From Ignavibacteria bacterium (GTDB lineage: Bacteria > Bacteroidota > Ignavibacteria > Ignavibacteriales > SURF-24), in the NCBI GenBank assembly GCA_025612375.1, contig JAAXKN010000007.1, forward strand, positions 62,001 to 126,000: a DNA stretch of 64,000 nt, given 5' to 3'. A program made the translations under genes and the position numbers. Shown piece after piece: positions 45,901 through 52,369 of this stretch. Positions within the stretch are counted from its first letter, which is position 1; each line of letters opens with the position of its first letter. The notes under the pieces were generated by a model, which did no database searches, was not told where the DNA came from, and saw only the letters and a list, made by a program, of their open reading frames with translations.

Positions 45901-46653
45901 GAGGCTCAGTTTGGCGACTTTGCCAATAGCGCACAGGTGATAATTGATAACTTCCTCGTCAGCGCTTACAGCAAATGGAAACTGCCTAACAGCCTTGTAC
46001 TCCTACTGCCCCACGGCTATGAAGGTCAGGGTCCTGAGCACTCAAGTGCAAGAATTGAAAGATTCCTTTCTCTGGCTGCCGAAGATAATATGACAATCTG
46101 TAACGTAACCACCCCGGCACAATACTTTCACCTCCTGAGAAGGCAGATAAAAGACCATATGTCGAGGCCCCTTATAATCTTTACTCCCAAAAGCCTCCTA
46201 AGGCTTCCTGAGGCGCGTTCAATACTTGGCGAACTGACCTCTGGAAAGTTCTCCAAAGTAATTGACGACCTCTCAGCCGGGGATAAAAGCAGCATTACAA
46301 GGCTTCTTCTTGTAAGCGGGAAGCTTTATTATGACCTCCTCGCTCATAAAAGTAAAAATAACTTAAAAGATACGGCAGTTGTGCGCCTGGAAGAGTTATA
46401 CCCGTTCCCGGCTGAAGAGATTAATAGACTGTTTAACTCCTATCCGAATCTTAAGTCAGTCGTCTGGACTCAGGAGGAGCCCAAAAACATGGGAGCCTGG
46501 AGTTTTATCCTGCAGAGGTCCGAAGAATTAAGCCTGCAGAACCGGAAACTTTACTATGCCGGCAGAACTGAAAGCGCCAGCCCGGCTTCAGGTTCCCTGA
46601 AGATGCACCAGAAGGAACAGGAGGAGCTGATCAGTAAGGCATTTTCACTGTAG
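42985..46653 (+). CDS. kgd: fused 2-oxoglutarate dehydrogenase E2-E1 (multifunctional, kgd type)
   Basis: This 1222 aa protein joins three parts: an E1-type N-terminal tail (NFWYVADLYDSYLND, residues 20-34), a Pro-rich linker at about 50-90, an acyltransferase domain at about 95-340 with the catalytic YDHRVIQGAESG near residue 309, and a full E1 from about 360 onwards (MAHRGRLNVLANIIG near 541, thiamine-diphosphate motif GDAAFAGQGVVAE near 644). It decarboxylates 2-oxoglutarate in the TCA cycle. There is no lipoyl domain, so it must use the lipoyl of another E2, as OdhA and KGD of actinobacteria do. The HRVIQGAESG motif also matches that group. GAGGG sits 9 nt before the ATG. Confidence 0.94.
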   Translation: MDEQHLSDGHEILFEQFGSNFWYVADLYDSYLNDKSSVSEYWRNYFDNLATKKPVPGGKKQQAPPPVEKKTAELTQPATKREPPRGTQAPPPSGDHESYQLITGVGQRIIENMTGSLTIPTATSQRTISVKLLEENRRIINQFLQKTNQGKISFTHIVAYAIVRALRLFPSMNNSFSMVNGKPYLVKKDEVNFGLAIDIEKKDGTRSLIVPNIKGAGKMDFSDFRKAYDDVIKRSRTGKIEPSDFQGTTISLTNPGTVGTVSSIPRLMTGQGVIIAIGVIDYPAQYQAMSRSTIAELGIGKVMNITSTYDHRVIQGAESGLFLKLINDLLLGEENFYEDIFRDFNIPQKPVNYREDIPSKAYSALPGMDNVEKQARILQLINIYRVRGHLIANLNPLGMNSIYHAELDPANLGFTIWDYDRKFITGGLGEKETGTLREILDILQQTYCDKVGIEYMHIQHPEEKQWLQSKMEPIRNHFTFSPQEKKRILWQLVIAEEFEHFLHTKYVGHKRFSLEGSETVIPLLDYLINLSAEDGVQEIFMGMAHRGRLNVLANIIGKTYEKIFTEFEGNIDPDSVQGSGDVKYHLGASGEVKALNGKKMTVSVASNPSHLEWVNPVVEGIVRAKQKRANDTGRKIIIPLLIHGDAAFAGQGVVAETINLSQLKGYRTGGTIHLIINNQIGFTTDPAEARSSIYASDVAKMVQAPIFHVNGDDPEASLWITRLAYEYRQKFNKDVVIDLFGYRRHGHNEGDDPAYTQPVMYKHIKEHPSVKELYKQKLIAEKLLTSDEEINKRSNVNECLTESFDKSAHDTFDFYTDLPLAVPEEKLNEQKENAPTAVDKNEIIKVVEGITSLPQGFVANPKLARMLTKRRELIANPQLPMDWAYAEALAFGTLLLEGTPIRLSGQDSARGTFSQRHLILSDINTGEEVLLLNHIDQDQASMEALDSLLSEAAVLGFELGYSGADPLSLVLWEAQFGDFANSAQVIIDNFLVSAYSKWKLPNSLVLLLPHGYEGQGPEHSSARIERFLSLAAEDNMTICNVTTPAQYFHLLRRQIKDHMSRPLIIFTPKSLLRLPEARSILGELTSGKFSKVIDDLSAGDKSSITRLLLVSGKLYYDLLAHKSKNNLKDTAVVRLEELYPFPAEEINRLFNSYPNLKSVVWTQEEPKNMGAWSFILQRSEELSLQNRKLYYAGRTESASPASGSLKMHQKEQEELISKAFSL

Positions 46654-46677
46654 AGGTATAGAAAAAAAGGATCTTTC

Positions 46678-46722
46678 AGGAACAAGGGACTGCACTTTTT
46701 TGGCAATCCTTGCTCCTTTTTT
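46678..46722 (+). terminator. intrinsic terminator of kgd
   Basis: AGGA-a-CAAGG (46678-46687) pairs with CCTTG-c-TCCT (46708-46717), a 9-bp stem with one internal mismatch, followed by six T. It starts 25 nt after the kgd stop. Confidence 0.7.
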
Positions 46723-46840
46723 AAGCAATTTTCACCTTTTTCAAAAAAATATTATTTTTTTTCAAAAATTTTTCCGAATTCGGCCTCTGTCACCATATAT
46801 ATATATAAACGAAATAATTGTTTTTGGTCAGGAGGTAAAA

Positions 46841-47116
46841 GTGAATCTTAAAAATTTTTTCGGAAGAGCTTTTAAGGAAAAAGGCAAAGAGCTTAATTAC
46901 GAGGATGTTATTACGCAGGCAGCTAAACTTGAGTATGTTTGTGACTCCACTGAAACTGATATATGTCTTGAAGCAGGGGTAAACACAAAATTTGTTTCGA
47001 AAGATGACTTTGTAAAAGAGGTTTGCGAGGAAATGGCCACTGGAAAACCACTTTCTTCAGCAATTCACTATGCAGTTTACAGCCTGATGAGGAAGAGATC
47101 TTTAATTGAAAACTGA
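46841..47116 (+). CDS. small protein of unknown function
   Basis: The open frame extends up to an ATG at 46700, but that part would encode a Phe/Ile-rich leader running through a terminator and an AT-rich promoter-like stretch. I chose the GTG at 46841 because a perfect AGGAGG lies 5 nt upstream. This gives a 91 aa protein, MNLKNFFGRAFKEKGKEL at its N-terminus, with mixed charge and no membrane helix. Three cysteines occur within the middle 50 residues, and I do not recognise the family. It is followed by a terminator, so it is a single-gene transcript. Confidence 0.65.
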   Translation: MNLKNFFGRAFKEKGKELNYEDVITQAAKLEYVCDSTETDICLEAGVNTKFVSKDDFVKEVCEEMATGKPLSSAIHYAVYSLMRKRSLIEN

Positions 47117-47142
47117 TCCGTAAAATCCTCTTATGATTTTGG

Positions 47143-47171
47143 AGCGGCAGGAATTAAGAATTTCTGCCGCT
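47143..47171 (+). terminator. intrinsic terminator
   Basis: AGCGGCAG (47143-47150) and CTGCCGCT (47164-47171) form a perfect 8-bp stem, extended inward by GAATT/AATTT with one G-U pair to 13 bp and a 3-nt loop. It is 27 nt past the small unknown gene; T-rich bases follow, though not as an unbroken run. Confidence 0.7.
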
Positions 47172-47315
47172 TTCTGATTTTTCTTCCTTTCTCTCCATTT
47201 ATTTATCTTTTAAAATTAATACCCTCCATCAATTTTTTCTGTTTTCATAAATAAGGATTTTGTATTATTAAATAAATTATTTAATATCCTTAGAAGACAA
47301 TTACAGAGATGCAGT

Positions 47316-48317
47316 ATGGAAATATTTAAAAACCTCTTTAATACCATTATTGAATTCAAAAACATGAGTCCCTGGAACTGGATGTCTAACTCTGATATAT
47401 TTGCAGTCGAGAATCCGGCGACAGGACAGATCGGCTACTGTGACATCATGGGAGAAGGAGGAGAAACTTTCGGACTCGCAGTCTACCTGGGTAATACAGG
47501 CTGGCGCTGGTTAAGCGACAGGCTTACTGACACTCCTGTTGACTCATTCAGCATGTTTATGCAGAACTGCATCTCTGTTACATTTGAAAACGCGGGAGAA
47601 CTTGAGCCGGAGGACAAAGAAATTATAAAAAAGCTGGGACTTAAATTTAAGGGGAAGAATGCCTATCCCCTTCTCCGCCGGTATTCCCCGGGACACATAC
47701 CTGTAATGATAAATGAAGCTGAGGCTGAATTTCTGAACGTTGCACTCCAGCAGACCATGATGCTGGCTCCCAAAGTTAAGGAAGATCCCAATTGTCTCGT
47801 CTCTCCTGAGGGGGATCTGGTAATCCGTAAGTTAAACAAAAATAAAAAAGGATGGATGAACCATTGGTTCTCCCCCGGCCTTACACCGGATATTACAATG
47901 CCGGATAATTCTTTTATTTCTGAAATTGCCGGTCAGATTAAAAATCTCCGGACCAGGGGAAGTGAAATATGGGCCTTAGGCATGTTTTTTCTTCCCGAAC
48001 CTGTTCTTGATGATAATGAGAAAAATATATTTTTCCCTCTTGCACTGGTAATTCTTGATAGGAAAACAGGACTGATACTAAACAACAGGCTTGTTGATTA
48101 TAACTACCTGGAAAAGGAACTCTTAAGCCTTTTTGCAGCTACTGTGAAAAAGGCCGGATTCATTCCCAGCGCCCTGGAAACAACAATGGAGGAAATTTAT
48201 TTTACATTCTCTCCCGTAGATGAATTGCTCAGGGTAAAACCGGTACTCTCTGAATCAATCGAAGTATTGGATGAAATGGAACAGGAAATGATGCGGATGT
48301 TCCTAAAAGGTAAATAA
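47316..48317 (+). CDS. protein of unknown function (DUF6930/DUF7309-like)
   Basis: The 333 aa protein is cytoplasmic. The N-terminal third, with NWMSNSDIFAVENPATG, GYCDIMGEGGETFGLAVYLG, and PLLRRYSPGHIPVMINEAEA further on, resembles the DUF7309/DUF6930 proteins that I recall from varied bacteria. No catalytic motif is visible. It is followed 92 nt later by a gene for a TPR-like protein on the same strand. Such proteins are often found with SEC-C or plasmid pRiA4b ORF-3 type partners, which are not seen here. Confidence 0.65.
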   Translation: MEIFKNLFNTIIEFKNMSPWNWMSNSDIFAVENPATGQIGYCDIMGEGGETFGLAVYLGNTGWRWLSDRLTDTPVDSFSMFMQNCISVTFENAGELEPEDKEIIKKLGLKFKGKNAYPLLRRYSPGHIPVMINEAEAEFLNVALQQTMMLAPKVKEDPNCLVSPEGDLVIRKLNKNKKGWMNHWFSPGLTPDITMPDNSFISEIAGQIKNLRTRGSEIWALGMFFLPEPVLDDNEKNIFFPLALVILDRKTGLILNNRLVDYNYLEKELLSLFAATVKKAGFIPSALETTMEEIYFTFSPVDELLRVKPVLSESIEVLDEMEQEMMRMFLKGK

Positions 48318-48409
48318 TATACCCTGGCTCTTTCTGCAGTGAAATATTTAAGCAGTTGAAAAAATGATAATTTTTCTTCATTCTATCTGGAAAAGGCTGG
48401 AATGCTGGT

Positions 48410-49033
48410 ATGAAGAAAACTTCAAAAAAGAAGAAAAGCCCTGTCTCAGCAAAAGTATTTCCTTATAAGGTCACTTTCGACGCCCTGGATAAGTACTCCG
48501 GAGATGAAAATAAAAACTTAAGGGATCTGTTAGAGGAATTACATTTTATGAGCAAGGAGTCGCCCAGGAGGGCTATAAGAAAACTCCGAACCGCTATTTC
48601 ACAGTATCCCAACGTTCCTGAATTCTACAATTACCTTTATATTGCTGCACGTCTTGCATATGGTGAAATAGAGAGTTTCAAAGTCACACTGAAAGCACTG
48701 GAAAAATTCCCCGATTATTTTTTCGCGAAAATGGGACTTGCAGAACACTTTTTAGATACAGGCGAGTTGGAAAAGATTCCCGAAATCTTTAACAATAAGT
48801 TTGACATAAAGCAATTGCTTCCCGGGCGCGAGGTTTTCCATATTTCAGAAGTTCAGGCTTTTCTGGCTATTCTGATACAGTATTATGCAAAATCAGATAA
48901 TTTCGGGGCAGCCGATAAATACTTCTCTCAGCTTGAAAGCGTGAATCCTGAAAGCCCCTTTCTGGATGAACTTGAAGAGATGATTTTTGAAAGCAGGCTG
49001 GAAGCAAAGGTCATGAACATTCTATGGAAATGA
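48410..49033 (+). CDS. TPR-like helical protein of unknown function
   Basis: This protein of 207 aa starts with a Lys-rich tail (MKKTSKKKKSPVSAKV) and then forms helix pairs like tetratricopeptide repeats: SPRRAIRKLRTAISQYPNVPEFYNYL, split here, is followed by KALEKFPDYFFAKMGLAEHF and FGAADKYFSQLESVNPESPF. It is probably a protein-binding scaffold. It may work with the preceding 333 aa unknown. It is convergent with the toxin-antitoxin pair, with only 12 nt between the stops. Confidence 0.65.
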   Translation: MKKTSKKKKSPVSAKVFPYKVTFDALDKYSGDENKNLRDLLEELHFMSKESPRRAIRKLRTAISQYPNVPEFYNYLYIAARLAYGEIESFKVTLKALEKFPDYFFAKMGLAEHFLDTGELEKIPEIFNNKFDIKQLLPGREVFHISEVQAFLAILIQYYAKSDNFGAADKYFSQLESVNPESPFLDELEEMIFESRLEAKVMNILWK

Positions 49034-49045
49034 TAGAGAATTCAC

Positions 49046-49315
49046 TCAGATTTCCCTGAATTTCCCATGCACATACTTATGAATAATGCTGGCAATCAGT
49101 GTCTGGTAAGGTATCCCTTCTTCCAAAGATTTAGCCTTTAAGTTTACAAGATCCTTTTCTGATAGTCGTATGTTTATCCTTTTATTCTTAAGCCCCGTAT
49201 TTTTTGCATAACGCACGTATTCAGCCTTATTCTTCTCGACATCCTTTACCGGCTTCCATTCATCATTCTCAAAAGACTTAATGATGTCAACTTCACTTTT
49301 GTCTGACTTTTTCAT
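49046..49315 (-). CDS. ribbon-helix-helix antitoxin (BrnA/CopG-like)
   Basis: The 89 aa protein has a C-terminal ribbon-helix-helix: the strand KRINIRLSEKDL is followed by two helices (VNLKAKSLEEG and TLIASIIHKYVHGK). This is the arrangement of BrnA/CopG antitoxins that bind DNA as dimers and neutralise their toxin through the N-terminal part. It lies 4 nt downstream of a BrnT-like toxin gene, in the usual toxin-first order of BrnTA modules, and probably represses the pair's promoter. Confidence 0.8.
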   Translation of the reverse strand: MKKSDKSEVDIIKSFENDEWKPVKDVEKNKAEYVRYAKNTGLKNKRINIRLSEKDLVNLKAKSLEEGIPYQTLIASIIHKYVHGKFREI

Positions 49316-49319
49316 TCAA

Positions 49320-49592
49320 TTACCCTTCCAAATATTTCTTAGTTGCCTTTCTGCTTGGAATAATTGTCTTCAGGAATACTTTCTCAGAATCTTCAACAAA
49401 TTGGACAAGATACGCATAACTTTCATACTCAACTACAAATATCTTTTGATCATCATATTTTTCTTTGTTAGGATGCTCTATGATATCAAGCAAATATCCC
49501 ATTTCAATCTGGCTTATAATGATCTCAAATGAAATCTTCCTTTCATCCTTAAGCCACTCATTTTTATCTTCATTCCACGAGAAATACTTCAT
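49320..49592 (-). CDS. BrnT-like toxin
   Basis: This 90 aa protein begins MKYFSWNEDKNEWLKDER and ends with IIPSRKATKKYLEG. These match the general pattern of BrnT ribonuclease toxins, which start with FxWDxxK and end with an Arg-rich ISARRA-type strand. The fold would be RelE-like and the target mRNA. The pairing with the downstream ribbon-helix-helix gene supports the call. Divergence from classical BrnT is considerable, so activity is not certain. Confidence 0.7.
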   Translation of the reverse strand: MKYFSWNEDKNEWLKDERKISFEIIISQIEMGYLLDIIEHPNKEKYDDQKIFVVEYESYAYLVQFVEDSEKVFLKTIIPSRKATKKYLEG

Positions 49593-49741
49593 TTAACCTG
49601 AATTTATTATCTTTTAATATATTATTTTGTGTGCCTTTTGTCAACCCGCCACTTTTCCAATACACTCCCCCTCCTCAAAGTTTGGAACTTTACGCCTTTT
49701 TAATAATATTAAAAAGATACACAATCCAATTGGGAGATATT

Positions 49742-51325
49742 TTGCTTAGAAAGTTCGACCAGACAATTACTGAAGGAGTCCTGTTTACCGACCAGTATGA
49801 ACTGGTCATGTCGCAGCTCTACTTTAATCTTGGACTGCAGGATAAAAGAGTTGTTTTTGACCACTTCTTCAGAAAATATCCCGACTACGGATCCCACAAG
49901 GCAGGCTACTGCATAAATGCGGGACTCGAATGGTTCATAGACTGGATGCAGAATTCGCACTTCAGAAATGAGGAAATTGAATTCTTAAAAAGCCATAAAA
50001 ATGCAAAAGGTGAAAGACTTTTTAAGGACGACTTCCTCAACTGGCTTAAACTTAACGGAAATTTCCAAAGCCTTACCATAAGAGCAATTCCTGAAGGCAG
50101 ATGCGTGCATCCCAACGAGCCCCTTACAATTGTTGAAGGCCCCCTTGTCATGGCCCAGATCATTGAAACGGCGCTCCTGAACCAGCTGAACTTCCAAACC
50201 CTTATTGCCACAAAGGCCTCAAGAATTAAGGACATTTCAAGAAACCAGCCAGTCCTTGAATTCGGTGCCCGGCGCGGGCAGGACCGCGGCGCCGTTGCAG
50301 CCGTCAGGGGCGCTCTTATTGGAGGAGCCGATTTCTCCTCCAACGCAGGCATTTCCTACGTCCTCGGCTACCCCCCGAAAGGTACACACGCACACAGCAT
50401 GGTACAGCTTTTCCTCTCTTTGGGCATGAGCGAACTGGAGGCTTTCCAGGCCTTTGCAGACCTGTACCCCGACGACTGCACCCTTCTTGTCGATACAATT
50501 AATACACTTGAAAGCGGCATACCAAATGCCATTAAGGTATTTGAAAAGCTCAGGTCAAAAGGGCATATTCCTCAGGGCATCCGCCTCGACTCGGGCGACC
50601 TGGCTTACCTTAGCGTCAAGGTCGTAAAAATGCTGAACCAGGCGGGATTTACAGAAACTAAAGTTGTGCTTTCCAATGAGCTGGATGAAATGAATATATG
50701 GCAGATTATTACGCAAATTGGAGAAGAGGCCCAAAAGGAAGGGATGCATCCGGATGAAATCATTAACAGGCTCGTCTATGGAGTAGGGACCCGCCTCGTT
50801 ACCTCAGAAGGTGAAGCTGCCCTGGGCGGAGTCTATAAGCTGGTTGCCGTGGAAAATAACGACTGGATTCCGGTAATGAAAATCTCAGAGTCCATTGAAA
50901 AGATCCCGAACCCGGGACAAAAGGAATTGTGGCGGATTTATGACACATCCGGCAAGGCTAACGCCGACCTTATTACACTTAAAGGTGAAAACCCACGGGG
51001 CTTAAACGAGATACATCTTATTCACCATTCGGATCAGAGCAAAAGCCGTACAATTAAGAAAAGCAGCTCCACCGAAATTGAAAACCTGCTGAAGGTGATA
51101 TTTAAAAACGGTAAGACTGTTTATGAATTCCCGTCTATTGAACAGATAAGACAGACGAGGGAAAATGACTTAAGCAGGCTTGATACAGGTGTTAAAAGAC
51201 TTATTAACCCCCACACTTACCACGTTTCAATCTCCCCTGCCATGTTTGAGGAGAAGCAGAAGCTTCAAAATGAAATGAAGCCTCATAACCCGCAGGCGGG
51301 ATTCCCCTTTGCTTCCAAATCATAA
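49742..51325 (+). CDS. pncB: nicotinate phosphoribosyltransferase
   Basis: PncB makes nicotinate mononucleotide from nicotinate and PRPP in NAD salvage. TEGVLFTDQYELVMSQLYF at the N-terminus, LEFGARRGQDRG with the active-site residues, and GIRLDSGDLAYL are characteristic. A frame is open from a GTG at 49631, but its first 37 codons are not conserved-looking and overlap the toxin promoter region. I prefer the TTG at 49742, which has GGGAG 5 nt upstream and gives 527 aa. The PRPP-binding C-terminal barrel seems complete. A terminator-like hairpin follows. Confidence 0.9.
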   Translation: MLRKFDQTITEGVLFTDQYELVMSQLYFNLGLQDKRVVFDHFFRKYPDYGSHKAGYCINAGLEWFIDWMQNSHFRNEEIEFLKSHKNAKGERLFKDDFLNWLKLNGNFQSLTIRAIPEGRCVHPNEPLTIVEGPLVMAQIIETALLNQLNFQTLIATKASRIKDISRNQPVLEFGARRGQDRGAVAAVRGALIGGADFSSNAGISYVLGYPPKGTHAHSMVQLFLSLGMSELEAFQAFADLYPDDCTLLVDTINTLESGIPNAIKVFEKLRSKGHIPQGIRLDSGDLAYLSVKVVKMLNQAGFTETKVVLSNELDEMNIWQIITQIGEEAQKEGMHPDEIINRLVYGVGTRLVTSEGEAALGGVYKLVAVENNDWIPVMKISESIEKIPNPGQKELWRIYDTSGKANADLITLKGENPRGLNEIHLIHHSDQSKSRTIKKSSSTEIENLLKVIFKNGKTVYEFPSIEQIRQTRENDLSRLDTGVKRLINPHTYHVSISPAMFEEKQKLQNEMKPHNPQAGFPFASKS

Positions 51326-51331
51326 AAACAG

Positions 51332-51357
51332 GAAAGCCGGATCTTATTCCGGCTTTC
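51332..51357. terminator. hairpin between convergent pncB and the histone-like gene
   Basis: GAAAGCCGGA (51332-51341) and TCCGGCTTTC (51348-51357) form a perfect 10-bp stem with a 6-nt loop that overlaps the last codons of the histone-like gene. On the minus strand CTGTTTTTATG follows; on the plus strand the T-run is poor, so it ends the leftward gene better. Confidence 0.7.
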
Positions 51358-52222
51358 TAATGGTTATTTTGGGAGGCTTTACACCCGCAATGCTGCAGGC
51401 CGATTCTGCCATTTCCAGCGGGACAATAAAATCGGCCCCAACCTGGCGCCCCTTAACGAAGTATTTGGCACTTTTTTGTATACCTTCAAGCCTGGCAAGT
51501 TTTGAGAAAATTGCTTCACTTTCAGTATAGATCTTAATCTGCACACTGCCGTCTTTTTCGAAAAATTTCCAGGAAGCTGCCTCTTCTTTTATTCCCGCAT
51601 CAATACTGCTTTTCTCCTTTACCTCTTGGAGTTTCTTTTCCGGAGCTGGCTCCGTTTTCTTTACCTGAACCGGGGCTTCCCTCTGGACTGACCTCTTCTT
51701 CTTTGCCAAAACAGGCTCCTGCCTCTTTTGCTCCGGCTGCTTTAATTTCTTTTTCTTTGCTGATGCCGTTTCCTTCTTTTGAGCCGGCTTTTTAGCCTTT
51801 TTCCCAGTGGGCTTTTTTCCTTTAGTCCTTTTTACCGCAGCCGGTTTTGCAGCTTCTTTTGGAACAGCTTTGCTTTTCTGTGCCTGATCCTTCTTGCTTG
51901 AAGTTTTCGCTTTAGTGCTCTTTGCTCCGGCACTTTTCTTTTTAATGCTCCGGGGCAATACGGGGCCTTTTTTCTTCACTGAAGCTGCTCCTTTTTTGGG
52001 TGCTCCTTCTTTTTTCGGAGCTGCCTTCGCTTTGGGAGCTGCTTTTTTAACACCTTCTGCTTTTGAAGCTGCTGCGGCTTTTGAAGCTGCAGACCTCTTC
52101 TTCCTGACAGGTTTCTGAGCTTCCTCTTTTTTTGGGGAAGCTGCTTTTATTTTTTTCGGCGGAACTGCCTTATTTTTCGTGCTACTTTTACCGTTCTTTT
52201 TTATGTTAGTTTTTGCTGCCAT
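51344..52222 (-). CDS. histone H1-like Lys/Ala/Pro-rich protein with small C-terminal domain
   Basis: Residues 1-215 are strongly basic, built of short Lys-Lys-Ala/Pro repeats such as KKAAPKAKAAPKKEGAPKKG and AKKPAQKKETASAKKKK, like eukaryotic histone H1 tails and bacterial Hc1/AlgP proteins. It should bind DNA or RNA loosely and affect nucleoid packing. The last ~70 residues are different: a small compact domain from SWKFFEKDGSVQIKIYTESE to VPLEMAESACSIAGVKPPKI that I cannot name. The gene is single, with the pncB-side hairpin as its terminator. Confidence 0.8.
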   Translation of the reverse strand: MAAKTNIKKNGKSSTKNKAVPPKKIKAASPKKEEAQKPVRKKRSAASKAAAASKAEGVKKAAPKAKAAPKKEGAPKKGAASVKKKGPVLPRSIKKKSAGAKSTKAKTSSKKDQAQKSKAVPKEAAKPAAVKRTKGKKPTGKKAKKPAQKKETASAKKKKLKQPEQKRQEPVLAKKKRSVQREAPVQVKKTEPAPEKKLQEVKEKSSIDAGIKEEAASWKFFEKDGSVQIKIYTESEAIFSKLARLEGIQKSAKYFVKGRQVGADFIVPLEMAESACSIAGVKPPKITIRKPE

Positions 52223-52369
52223 GTTTTTTCACCTGCATATTCAAATAGGCTTCTAAGCCTTACTTTCCCCTTTTCATTCAGTTAGTAATCTGAAAAGACG
52301 AAAGTGACCACGCAAATATAGTGAACAACCGCTCACTATGCAATAACATAAAAAAAGGATAGAATTCTG

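Noticed and set aside
46796-46807. short (TA)n run as a microsatellite or regulatory repeat
   Set aside because: It is only about 12 nt long and common in AT-rich spacers.
46700-46840. 47-residue N-terminal extension of the small protein at 46841
   Set aside because: The stretch overlaps the kgd terminator and an AT repeat, encodes a Phe/Ile-rich leader, and a far better start (GTG with AGGAGG) exists at 46841.
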